A DNA stretch of 10,273 bases from Alphaproteobacteria bacterium (GTDB lineage: Bacteria > Pseudomonadota > Alphaproteobacteria > UBA8366). The translations under genes were made by a program, and so were the position numbers. Shown here piece after piece: positions 1-6,832 of the stretch. Under the pieces are notes generated by a model. That model made no database searches and was not told the origin of the DNA. It worked only from the letters and a program-made list of their open reading frames with translations. Each line of letters begins with the position of its first letter. Positions within the stretch are counted from its first letter, which is position 1. The DNA is taken from assembly GCA_029861675.1 (NCBI GenBank), contig JAOTYV010000166.1:1-10273 (forward strand), given 5' to 3'.

Positions 1-1017
1 CGACGCGTATAGCGAGAACGTACCCGGGCCGCGCGCATCCGGGTCGTACCAGGCACCCGCCGCCGCCGCGATTTTCTGTTCCACGGCAAGCGCGCGATAG
101 AGCCGGCTGGTCGATCCGCCACCTAGGATTTCCGACAGGATCTGCAAGGCGTAGGCATCCTTGCGGTCACCAACGCGATAGCTCGGCGCCAGATAACGTT
201 GCGACCAGGCAGGGTGGCGCACCTGTTTGTGTTTGAGCACGACGCGCCGCTCGGCGGATTGCGGCGGCTCGCGCCATTCGGGACGCGGCGGCAATTTGCG
301 CGCCGGAATGACGCCGTAATATTTTTCCACCAACGGCCGAACCTTCGCGGCGGTAACGTCGCCCGACAGTATCAGGATCGCGTTGTTCGGCGCGTACCAG
401 CGCTTATAGAAATCGACGATGTCCTTCTGGCTCAGCGCCCGGATCTCATGCGCCCACCCGATGATCGGAATGCGATAGGGATAGTTCATATATAGCGCCG
501 CGCCGACGGATTCCCGAAGTTGCGCATTGGGATTGTTCTCAACGCGGCTTCGCCGCTCCTCGAGCACCACCTGGCGCTCCGGCTCGATGTCTTCCTTGCT
601 GAGCACCAGATTGGTCATCCGGTCCGCTTCGATCCGCATCATCTGTTCGAGCCGATCCGCGGCCACCGTCTGGTAATACCCAGTGTAATCATGCGTCGTG
701 AACGCGTTTTCGCGGCCGCCATTGCGCGCGACGATGGCCGAGAACTGACCCGGCTTCAGGGTCTTCGTTCCCTTGAACATCAAATGCTCGAAAAAATGGG
801 CAAGACCCGATTTTCCAGGCGGCTCGTCGATCGCGCCCACGCGGTAGTACATGCTGTGCGTGACCACGGGCACGCGGTGATTGGGAATCACAACCACCTG
901 CAGACCATTTTTCAACGTGAAGGTTTCGGGATTGAAGATTTTGGAAGAAGCCGGTCCGGCCAAAGCCGCGAAGAACATCGTTAGACCGACGCAGACAAAC
1001 AGTTTTGTGGATTTCAT
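1..1017 (-). CDS. M16 family zinc metallopeptidase, N-terminal part (runs off left edge)
   Basis: The first 339 residues of a secreted M16 (pitrilysin/processing-peptidase-like) protease are present; the stop codon lies beyond the left edge. Residues 1-25 look like a Sec signal peptide: Lys at 2 and 5, a hydrophobic core, then a small-residue region near GPASS. The inverted zinc motif HFFEH is at residues 74-78, so His74 and His78 would bind zinc and Glu77 act as the base. The distal zinc-ligand glutamate is in VLEERR near residues 153-154, at the spacing the family expects. The second half, from about residue 200, fits the non-catalytic M16 C domain, including the LGGGSTSRLYRAL segment. Related proteins are about 430-460 residues, so roughly 100 are missing. 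In related genomes a second, inactive M16 gene often follows; that is outside this window. It lies 114 bases downstream of the DUF3035 lipoprotein gene. The family is clear; the substrate is unknown. Confidence 0.93.
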   Translation of the reverse strand, partial: MKSTKLFVCVGLTMFFAALAGPASSKIFNPETFTLKNGLQVVVIPNHRVPVVTHSMYYRVGAIDEPPGKSGLAHFFEHLMFKGTKTLKPGQFSAIVARNGGRENAFTTHDYTGYYQTVAADRLEQMMRIEADRMTNLVLSKEDIEPERQVVLEERRSRVENNPNAQLRESVGAALYMNYPYRIPIIGWAHEIRALSQKDIVDFYKRWYAPNNAILILSGDVTAAKVRPLVEKYYGVIPARKLPPRPEWREPPQSAERRVVLKHKQVRHPAWSQRYLAPSYRVGDRKDAYALQILSEILGGGSTSRLYRALAVEQKIAAAAGAWYDPDARGPGTFSLYAS

Positions 1018-1131
1018 AAATCCATTCCGTGCTGAACGGGCAAATATAAACACGCTATATGGGGCATCTCTGCGGCGAAACAATGGCGCCTCAGTGGAAT
1101 AACACCCCGAAAATCAATCCTTTGAAATGTC
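1018..1131 (-). promoter_or_regulatory. Intergenic spacer before the M16 peptidase gene; possible weak promoter
   Basis: This 114-base gap is the widest between ileS and the left edge and is visibly more AT-rich than its flanks. On the minus strand it holds TTGTTT, then 18 bases, then TATAGC, followed by a second AT-rich stretch (GTGTTTATATTTG). That is only a weak match to a sigma-70 promoter (about 3/6 and 4/6). The peptidase start has no strong Shine-Dalgarno sequence, only GGAATGGA close to the ATG. No hairpin followed by a T-run, hence no intrinsic terminator for the upstream operon, was seen. The peptidase could be read from the upstream operon, from its own promoter, or both. Confidence 0.25.
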
Positions 1132-1752
1132 CTACTTCTTATCGCTGCGCTTCGGTTTGCCGTCCGCGGGTTGGCCCAACGCGGCGTTTCGATTCAGACG
1201 CTCCGCCTCGCCGCTCGGCTCGAGCGCGGTCCCCTGGTTTTTGACGCTACGCCAGAAAACCAGCTTGTTGACAAGCGAGTCTTCTTCCTGCACCCGACCG
1301 CTTTCACGGTCCACCAGGGTGCGGATCTTCGAGTCCACCTGATGCGCCCCCGCCTGCTGCAGCAATGCGAGTTCGCCTTCCGTAATACCGTCCGCGGGCG
1401 GCGCATCTTTTACCACTGTTGGCGTGCCGGCAGGGTTGCTTGCCGTGCGGGAAAGTCCGGGAACGACGATTGTCGGAACGCCGGGTGCCGGGCTCGCCTT
1501 CGCGACCGGTGGCTGCGCGCTAGTCAACAATTTCTTCTGGGCATCCTCGCGCGGCGTCACCTCGTTCGGACGCTTCGCTCCGGCACGCGGCGGACGAAGG
1601 GAATAATCCGGCGGTTGGCTCAACGGCGCCCGGCTTACGACACCGAATTCATCCGGACCGGACCGACGCGAATCGTCGAATAGAATACAGCCAGACAACG
1701 AAAATCCCGTCGCCAGCAGCACTATTCCTGATTTGAAAAATCCGTGTTTCAC
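1132..1752 (-). CDS. DUF3035 / BamF-like outer-membrane lipoprotein
   Basis: This encodes a lipoprotein of about 206 residues. With the GTG start used here, a charged N-terminus and hydrophobic stretch lead to the lipobox LSGC with the lipidated cysteine at residue 22. The residue after it is Ile, not Asp, so by the Lol rule it should go to the outer membrane. Just after the cysteine comes the family signature GPDEFGVVSRAPLSQPPDYS with LRPP following, typical of DUF3035. That family was described in Caulobacter-type bacteria as BamF, an alphaproteobacterial lipoprotein of the beta-barrel assembly (BAM) complex; that role is family knowledge, not shown here. The rest is rich in Pro, Ala, Lys and Arg and is probably a flexible periplasmic tail. 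It starts about 26 bases after lspA, which encodes the enzyme expected to process it. An ATG two codons upstream (1758) gives 208 residues but touches the Shine-Dalgarno sequence. Confidence 0.85.
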   Translation of the reverse strand: MKHGFFKSGIVLLATGFSLSGCILFDDSRRSGPDEFGVVSRAPLSQPPDYSLRPPRAGAKRPNEVTPREDAQKKLLTSAQPPVAKASPAPGVPTIVVPGLSRTASNPAGTPTVVKDAPPADGITEGELALLQQAGAHQVDSKIRTLVDRESGRVQEEDSLVNKLVFWRSVKNQGTALEPSGEAERLNRNAALGQPADGKPKRSDKK

Positions 1753-1758
1753 CCTCAT

Positions 1759-1763
1759 CCTCC
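1759..1763 (-). promoter_or_regulatory. Ribosome binding site of the DUF3035 lipoprotein gene, favouring a GTG start
   Basis: A full GGAGG lies on the minus strand and directly abuts the ATG at 1758-1756, leaving no spacer. The in-frame GTG at 1752-1750 is 6 bases away, a normal distance. The site therefore points to GTG as the true start. Confidence 0.6.
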
Positions 1764-1778
1764 GTACCGCACGGGAGT

Positions 1779-2252
1779 TTATACCGGTTTTCGGCAGCTT
1801 TCAAACAATCCATCGATCAGGATTAACACGACACCGACGAAAATCGCGGAATCGGCCACATTGAAGGCCGGCCAATGGTAACCGGCAACGTGAAAATCGA
1901 GAAAATCGACCACCGCGCCGTGCACAATTCGATCCAATACGTTGCTCAACGCGCCCCCGAGCACCAGACCAATCGCGGCCGCGGTCAGGCGCTGATCATT
2001 CCTGCGGAGCCATACCACCAATACGACCGAAATCGCGAGCGCCACGCCGATCAGAACATATTTGGTAATGGGCGATCCATCGCTGAACAGGCCGAAACTG
2101 ACCCCTCGGTTCCAGACCAATAGGACAATATTGAAAAACCCGGTGACCACGATGGTGCGCGACTCTTCCAAATAGGCCTGATAGGCGAACCACTTCGACG
2201 CCTGATCGACGGCCATGATGAGCGCGGCCAGACCTAGACCTTGATAAAACAT
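1779..2252 (-). CDS. lspA: Lipoprotein signal peptidase (signal peptidase II)
   Basis: This 157-residue inner-membrane aspartyl protease cuts the signal peptide from diacylglyceryl-modified prolipoproteins, just before the lipidated cysteine. The family blocks appear in order: DQASK at 16-20, WNRGVSFGLF at 47-56, GGALSNVLDR at 99-108, VVDFLDF at 114-120 and FNVADS at 130-135. Asp116 and Asp134 correspond to the catalytic pair known from the Pseudomonas enzyme. Four hydrophobic segments are seen, near residues 5-21, 62-83, 91-105 and 133-150, matching the usual four-helix topology. The length is normal. It begins 6 bases after the ileS stop, and its Shine-Dalgarno sequence (AGAGG) overlaps the end of ileS, which suggests translational coupling. 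The ileS-lspA pairing is common in proteobacteria. The next gene encodes a lipoprotein, a likely substrate. Confidence 0.97.
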   Translation of the reverse strand: MFYQGLGLAALIMAVDQASKWFAYQAYLEESRTIVVTGFFNIVLLVWNRGVSFGLFSDGSPITKYVLIGVALAISVVLVVWLRRNDQRLTAAAIGLVLGGALSNVLDRIVHGAVVDFLDFHVAGYHWPAFNVADSAIFVGVVLILIDGLFESCRKPV

Positions 2253-2258
2253 CGGCCT

Positions 2259-5099
2259 CTATTCCGCGGCGGTTCGATACGTACGAACCGCATCCGCGCA
2301 GCGGTTGCAGACACCCGCCACATCCGCGTCGTTTCCAACCTCGGGCAAGACTTTCCAGCAACGTGCACATTTTTCGCCCGTAGCGGTTTTCGGCACGACA
2401 CCGATCTCCGGACTGTCCGGGAGGAGGAATGCAGTCTCTGGCGGCGGGCCGACCGTCACCGCGGCATCCGAAGTGATGGCGACATCCGCCAGATCAACAC
2501 CGGCAAGAGCGGCGTTATGGGCTTCGTCCAGGAAGACCTCGGGTGCGGCCTGCAGGCTGGAGCCGATGCGTTTTTCAGCCCGCTCCAATTCCAGCGCGCC
2601 CAGAATCGACCGGCGAATGGCGCGAACCTTCGACCACTTCTCCGATAATGCATCGTCCTGCCAATCAGCGGGAATCTCCGGAAATTCCCGGAGGTGAACG
2701 CTGTCCTGATCGCTGGCATGGCGGGCCAGCCACACTTCCTCGGCGGTAAAACAGAGGATCGGCGCGAGCCATGCGGAGAGGCAGTCGAACAGAATATCGA
2801 GCACCGTCTGCACGGCGCGCCGCCGCGGATCGCCGAGCGCGTCGCAATACAGGCTGTCCTTGCGAATATCGAAATAGAACGCGGACAAATCGACGGCGCA
2901 GAAATCGTGCAAATGGCGGAACATCGCGTGGAAATCATAGGTGTCGCAGCATGATCGGATTTGACGGTCCAGTTCGAAGATCCGGTGCAGTACCCAGCGC
3001 TCCAGCTCCGGCATGTCCTGCGCTGCCACCCAGTTGCCCGCCTCGAACCCGTTCAGATTGCCGAGCAGGTAGCGCAGCGTATTGCGCAGCCGGCGATAGG
3101 CGTCGGTCTGGTGCTTGATGATGTCCGGCCCGATCTTCAAATCTTCCGAATAGTCGGAGGCGACAACCCACAGGCGCAAGATTTCAGCGCCGAATTTATC
3201 GACGACTTCTTGCGGCGCCACCACATTGCCGAGCGACTTGGACATCTTGCGGCCGTCCTCCGCCATCACGAATCCATGGGTCAGGACGCTGTCATAGGGC
3301 GCCCGCCCGCGGGTCCCGCAGGCCTCCAGCAGCGAGGAATGAAACCAGCCGCGATGCTGGTCCGAGCCTTCGAGGTAGAGCGATGCGGGCCAGGACAGGT
3401 CGGGCCGTTGCTCCAGCACGAAAGCGTGCGTCGATCCCGAATCGAACCAGACATCGACGACATCGCGCACCTGCTCGTAGTCGTCCGCGCTATAGTCGTT
3501 GCCGAGAAAGCGCTGCGGATCGCTGCTGAACCACGCGTCGGCGCCTTCCTGCTCGAAGGCTTCCGCGACCCGTTCCGAAACCTTGGCGTCGCGCAACGGC
3601 TCGCCGGTCTTCTTCTCGACGAAAATCGGGATCGGCACGCCCCAGGCACGCTGGCGGGAGATACACCAGTCGGGCCGGGTCTCGATCATCGAATACAGCC
3701 GGTTGCGGCCCTGGGCCGGATAGAATTCAGTCTGCTCGATCGCCGCCAGCGCGGTCTCGCGCAATCCGTTGGTCGCCATCGAAATGAACCATTGCGACGT
3801 ATTGCGGAAGATCAGCGGCGCCTTCGACCGCCATGAATGCGGATAGCTGTGGCGCAGCCGGCCCTTGGCCAGCAACGCGCCGGCATCGATCAGGGCCTTG
3901 ATGATCGGTCCGGTCGCATCGCCGGGCTTACCGTCCGCGGTATAGACGCACTTGCCCGCGACCAGCGGCACGTGGTCGTAAAACACCCCATCCTCGCCGA
4001 CGGTTTCCGGCACTTCCAAACCGTGTCTGGACCCGAGTACAAAGTCGTCGGCGCCATGACCCGGCGCGATGTGCACGAATCCGGTGCCTGTTTCGACGGT
4101 TACGAAGTCGCCCGCCATCAGCGGCACGTCATAGTCGTAGCCCTGTCCGCGCCAGGGATGGGCACACACCGTGCCCGCCAGGTCATCGCCCTTCATCTTG
4201 GCGACGACGTCATGCCCCGCAATGCCGGCCTCCTTGCAGACATCGTCGAGCAACGACGCGGCGATAACGATTTTTTCGCCCGGCTTGGCGAGCCCGTCTT
4301 CCGTGACCTCGGTGACCGCAATTACCAAATAGTCGAAGTCGGCGCCGTAGGCGAGGCCACGATTGCCCGGCATGGTCCAAGGGGTCGTGGTCCAGATCAC
4401 CACGGCCGCGCCTTCCAGCGCCGGCTGCGCCGCCGTCACGACCGGGAACCGGACATGGATCGTGGGCGAGCTGACGTCGTGATATTCGACCTCGGCTTCC
4501 GCCAGCGCGGTCTTCTCGACCACCGACCACAGCACCGGCTTGGAGCCCCGGAACAATCCGCCATTGACCAGAAACTTGCCGATTTCGCGGGCAATCTGCG
4601 CCTCGGCGGCATAGGTCATCGTGGTGTAGGGATTTTGCCAGTCGCCGAATACCCCGAGACGCTTGAATTCCTCGCGCTGCACGTCGATCCAATGCGCCGC
4701 GAATTCCCGGCATTCCTGGCGGAACTCGACGATCGGCACCTCGTCCTTGTCCTTGCCCGCCTCGCGATAGCGTTCCTCGATCTTCCATTCGATCGGCAGG
4801 CCATGGCAGTCCCAGCCCGGCACGTAGTTGGCGTCCTTGCCGAGCATCTGCTGCGTCCGGTTGATCACATCCTTGAGGATCTTGTTCAGCGCGTGCCCGA
4901 TATGCAGGTGGCCGTTGGCGTAGGGCGGACCATCATGCAGTACGAAGGGCGGCTTGCCGGCCGAGGCGGCGCGCATCCGGTCCCACAGGCCGATTTCCTC
5001 CCAGCGCGCCAGCAATTCGGGCTCGCGTTTCGGCAAACCGGCTTTCATCGGAAAGTCGGTCCGGGGCAGGTGGATCGTATCCTTGTAGTCCAACGTCAT
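2259..5099 (-). CDS. ileS: Isoleucyl-tRNA synthetase (class I, bacterial type 1)
   Basis: This 946-residue cytoplasmic enzyme charges tRNA-Ile with isoleucine using ATP. The class I signature HIGH is at residues 66-69, within PPYANGHLHIGHALNKI, and KMSKS is at 618-622. Between them lies the CP1 editing domain, with the threonine-rich TTTPWTMPGN near 237-246 and GTGFVHIAPGHGADD near 338-352, which removes mischarged valine. An anticodon-binding region follows. The C-terminal zinc finger is intact, with Cys911, Cys914, Cys931 and Cys934, as in the E. coli-like type that is usually sensitive to mupirocin. Length matches the family. The ATG has a GGAAAG Shine-Dalgarno sequence 6 bases upstream. 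It follows ribF by 61 bases and precedes lspA by 6. No frameshift or missing key residue was seen. Confidence 0.98.
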   Translation of the reverse strand: MTLDYKDTIHLPRTDFPMKAGLPKREPELLARWEEIGLWDRMRAASAGKPPFVLHDGPPYANGHLHIGHALNKILKDVINRTQQMLGKDANYVPGWDCHGLPIEWKIEERYREAGKDKDEVPIVEFRQECREFAAHWIDVQREEFKRLGVFGDWQNPYTTMTYAAEAQIAREIGKFLVNGGLFRGSKPVLWSVVEKTALAEAEVEYHDVSSPTIHVRFPVVTAAQPALEGAAVVIWTTTPWTMPGNRGLAYGADFDYLVIAVTEVTEDGLAKPGEKIVIAASLLDDVCKEAGIAGHDVVAKMKGDDLAGTVCAHPWRGQGYDYDVPLMAGDFVTVETGTGFVHIAPGHGADDFVLGSRHGLEVPETVGEDGVFYDHVPLVAGKCVYTADGKPGDATGPIIKALIDAGALLAKGRLRHSYPHSWRSKAPLIFRNTSQWFISMATNGLRETALAAIEQTEFYPAQGRNRLYSMIETRPDWCISRQRAWGVPIPIFVEKKTGEPLRDAKVSERVAEAFEQEGADAWFSSDPQRFLGNDYSADDYEQVRDVVDVWFDSGSTHAFVLEQRPDLSWPASLYLEGSDQHRGWFHSSLLEACGTRGRAPYDSVLTHGFVMAEDGRKMSKSLGNVVAPQEVVDKFGAEILRLWVVASDYSEDLKIGPDIIKHQTDAYRRLRNTLRYLLGNLNGFEAGNWVAAQDMPELERWVLHRIFELDRQIRSCCDTYDFHAMFRHLHDFCAVDLSAFYFDIRKDSLYCDALGDPRRRAVQTVLDILFDCLSAWLAPILCFTAEEVWLARHASDQDSVHLREFPEIPADWQDDALSEKWSKVRAIRRSILGALELERAEKRIGSSLQAAPEVFLDEAHNAALAGVDLADVAITSDAAVTVGPPPETAFLLPDSPEIGVVPKTATGEKCARCWKVLPEVGNDADVAGVCNRCADAVRTYRTAAE

Positions 5100-5111
5100 A
5101 GCGTGCTTTCC

Positions 5112-5127
5112 GGATGGCGGGCCATCC
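5112..5127 (-). repeat. Perfect inverted repeat in the ileS leader, beside the ribosome binding site
   Basis: GGATGGC, two bases, GCCATCC forms a 7-bp inverted repeat; with a realistic loop the stem would be about 6 bp. In the transcript it ends right at the GGAAAG Shine-Dalgarno sequence of ileS (5106-5111). It could affect ribosome access or mRNA processing. There is no T-run, so it is not an intrinsic terminator. The structure is visible; a role is a guess. Confidence 0.35.
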
Positions 5128-5160
5128 TATACGGCGGGGCGGCACGGTCAAGATTTGCGG

Positions 5161-6114
5161 TCACGACGCGCCGGCCGCCCGGGTCCGCAGAATTCGCTTG
5201 GCCGCCGCACAATCCTTCGCAATCTGATCCTTCAAGGCGTCGAGCCCATCGAACTTGTGTTCCGGGCGGATGAATTCGATCAGCGCCGCCCGGAGATGCT
5301 CGCCGTAGATATCACGGTCGAATTTGAACAGGTGGATTTCGAACAGCAGGCGCGTTCCATCGACCGTCGGCCGGTTGCCGAGATTGGCGACGCCGTCGAA
5401 CCACTCAACCGCGTCCTCACCGAGGCCCGCGCGCACCGCATAGACGCCGAGCGCCGGGTGGAGGTATTCGCCCATCTCCAGGTTCGCGGTCGGGAAACCG
5501 ATCGTTCGGCCGCGCTGGTCGCCCGGCTGGACCACCCCTTCTATTTCGAAGGGACGGCCAAGCAACGCCGCCGCATGACCCGGCTTGCCGCCGACCAGAT
5601 GTTCGCGGATCCGCGTCGAGGAATAGGTCTCCCCGTCGGCCGACCCGACCGGCTGGACGACATTCACGGCGACGCCGGCCGTTTTGCCGGCGGCTTGCAA
5701 CATCTCCACATCGCCCGCGCGGCGGTGGCCATACCGGAAATCGAAACCGACCGTAATCTGACAGGGCGCCAGGCTATCGAGCAAAGCCTGCTGGATGAAA
5801 TCCGGCGCCGGCAAATGCGACATCGCCTTGTCGAAGGTCAGCACCACCAACGCATCGACACCCAGCGCCTCCAGAAGAAAGGCCTTGCTCCGAAACGGGG
5901 TCAGGCGAAACGGCGGATCGTGCGGCGCGAAAAAACTGCGCGGATGCGGCTCGAACGTCAGCACCACCAGCGGCACGCCGTGCCGCCGGGCATCCTCGGC
6001 CGCGGCGCCGATGACCGCCTGATGACCGCGGTGGATGCCGTCGAAATTGCCCAGGACCACGACGCCGCCCCGGCAGTCCTCTGTGATGTCTTGAAACTTG
6101 CGGAAAACGCGCAT
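5161..6114 (-). CDS. ribF: Bifunctional riboflavin kinase / FAD synthetase
   Basis: This 317-residue cytoplasmic enzyme phosphorylates riboflavin to FMN and then adenylylates FMN to FAD. The N-terminal nucleotidyltransferase half (about 1-185) shows GNFDGIHRGH at 22-31, the HxGH-type nucleotide-binding motif, FEPHP at 55-59, GFDFRYGH at 123-130 and SSTRIREHL at 165-173. The C-terminal riboflavin kinase half has GFPTANLE at 206-213, GVANLGNRPT at 241-250, FEIHLF at 258-263 and DIYGEHLR at 268-275. Length matches E. coli RibF (about 310). The start at 6114 is chosen because GAGGA lies 9 bases upstream and the conserved protein begins there; the frame stays open for 78 more codons upstream, but that stretch is low in recognisable protein and overlaps the maoC-like gene. 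It sits between the MaoC-like gene and ileS, as in many proteobacteria where ribF precedes ileS and lspA. Confidence 0.97.
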   Translation of the reverse strand: MRVFRKFQDITEDCRGGVVVLGNFDGIHRGHQAVIGAAAEDARRHGVPLVVLTFEPHPRSFFAPHDPPFRLTPFRSKAFLLEALGVDALVVLTFDKAMSHLPAPDFIQQALLDSLAPCQITVGFDFRYGHRRAGDVEMLQAAGKTAGVAVNVVQPVGSADGETYSSTRIREHLVGGKPGHAAALLGRPFEIEGVVQPGDQRGRTIGFPTANLEMGEYLHPALGVYAVRAGLGEDAVEWFDGVANLGNRPTVDGTRLLFEIHLFKFDRDIYGEHLRAALIEFIRPEHKFDGLDALKDQIAKDCAAAKRILRTRAAGAS

Positions 6115-6206
6115 TGAAATGGTTCCTCGTGCCACGCCAAATCGGCATGGCGGCGCGAGCATACAGCCGCCGCAACCGTTTTTACAGATGTCCCGGCAAT
6201 CGGTGC

Positions 6207-6220
6207 CGCGGCCGGCCGCG
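6207..6220. repeat. 14-bp perfect palindrome right after the MaoC-like stop codon
   Basis: CGCGGCCGGCCGCG reads the same on both strands and directly abuts the TAG of the MaoC-like gene. In RNA it could form a very GC-rich but tight hairpin. No T-run follows, so it is not a standard terminator. In GC-rich DNA such palindromes also occur by chance. Confidence 0.3.
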
Positions 6221-6691
6221 CTATGCCGCGCGGCGATCCTTCCGGCGGGCTCGCGACGGCACCAGCAGCGTGGAAACCCCCTCCACCACCGGCTTGCCCG
6301 CCACCATGCACACCGAGGTCGCAACGGCCCGGCACTTTTCGAGATCAACTTCGCTGATCGTGACCTGGGTGTTGACCGTCTCGCCCGGCCGTACCGGCGC
6401 CAGGAATTTGACGTCCTGATTGAGGTAGATGCACCCGGGCCCCGGCAGCTTGGTGCCCAACACGGTCGAAATGAACACCGCGGTCAGCATGCCATGGGCG
6501 ATACGCCCCTTGAAGATCGAGTCACGGGCAAATTCTTCGTTCAGATGAAGCGGGTTATTGTCGCCGGAGATGCCCGCGAAAATCACGATGTCCGTCTCGG
6601 TGATCGTCTTGGCATAGGAGGCGGTCATGCCGACCGACAAATCCTCGATGAAGTATCCGTGCAAATCGTCGTTTTCCCGCGCGGCGCCCAT
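6221..6691 (-). CDS. MaoC-like hotdog dehydratase, (R)-specific enoyl-CoA hydratase type
   Basis: This small cytoplasmic hotdog-fold protein (156 residues from the start used here) probably hydrates a trans-2-enoyl-CoA to an (R)-3-hydroxyacyl-CoA, or the reverse. The hydratase 2 signature is intact: ISGDNNPLH followed by FKGRIAHGML. Its Asp and His (44 and 49 here) match the catalytic Asp31/His36 of PhaJ. LSVGMTASYAKTITETDI and VRPGETVNTQVTI are further typical MaoC segments. The Arg/Lys-rich tail carries no recognised motif. An earlier ATG at 6715 would add eight residues, but AGAGGA lies 7 bases before the ATG at 6691, while nothing similar precedes 6715. It sits 106 bases upstream of ribF on the same strand and may share transcripts with it. 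PhaJ-like proteins supply polyhydroxyalkanoate monomers, but no other PHA gene is visible, so the substrate is uncertain. Confidence 0.9.
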   Translation of the reverse strand: MGAARENDDLHGYFIEDLSVGMTASYAKTITETDIVIFAGISGDNNPLHLNEEFARDSIFKGRIAHGMLTAVFISTVLGTKLPGPGCIYLNQDVKFLAPVRPGETVNTQVTISEVDLEKCRAVATSVCMVAGKPVVEGVSTLLVPSRARRKDRRAA

Positions 6692-6698
6692 AAAGCGT

Positions 6699-6704
6699 TC
6701 CTCT
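6699..6704 (-). promoter_or_regulatory. Ribosome binding site deciding the MaoC-like start
   Basis: AGAGGA on the minus strand stands 7 bases from the ATG at 6691-6689. It lies inside the reading frame that would start at 6715, where no Shine-Dalgarno sequence precedes the ATG. This supports the shorter protein. Confidence 0.6.
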
Positions 6705-6750
6705 TTTTCAGTCATTAGGTCAGGTGGTCTGGCTTCGACCGTCTGGTTGC

Positions 6751-6807
6751 TGCAATGCGCAATTTATACTGCGGCGCAATATAACCAAAGCTTCCGGGAA
6801 CCGCAAT
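6751..6807 (-). promoter_or_regulatory. Candidate promoter and repeated GCAAT/ATTGC words upstream of the MaoC-like gene
   Basis: Within the 117-141 bases between the MFS stop and the MaoC-like start, the plus strand carries GCAAT four times, at 6752-6756, 6759-6763, 6776-6780 and 6803-6807. Two belong to a longer direct repeat, GCGCAATTTA and GCGCAATATA, 17 bases apart (9 of 10 identical). On the minus strand TATAAA (6768-6763) is a good -10-like sequence, but no convincing -35 stands at the right distance. The region is AT-richer than its flanks. A promoter with a repeated regulator site is plausible; the regulator is unknown. Confidence 0.35.
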
Positions 6808-6832
6808 CGCGGTAAAATTGGCGGTTTGCGGC

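Noticed and set aside
5100..5160. T-box or other tRNA-sensing leader before ileS
   Set aside because: The spacer is only 61 bases and lacks a T-box sequence or specifier stem; such leaders are also rare in proteobacteria.
2961..5273. Long plus-strand open frames opposite ileS (291 and 478 codons)
   Set aside because: They are antisense to a fully conserved ileS, encode Arg/His-rich sequence without recognisable domains, and fit the open antisense frames expected in GC-rich coding DNA.
5155..6117. 320-codon plus-strand open frame opposite ribF
   Set aside because: Antisense to an intact ribF with all expected motifs; its translation is rich in Arg, Asp and Gln with no known domain.
6115..6348. 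Longer N-terminus of RibF by 78 residues
   Set aside because: The extension is Arg/Ala-rich and overlaps the end of the MaoC-like gene, while the ATG at 6114 has a Shine-Dalgarno sequence and gives the normal family length.
6801..6831. Terminator after the minus-strand MFS gene
   Set aside because: CCGCAA and TTGCGG form a 6-bp inverted repeat, but the loop would be 19 bases, the inner bases do not pair, and no T-run follows.
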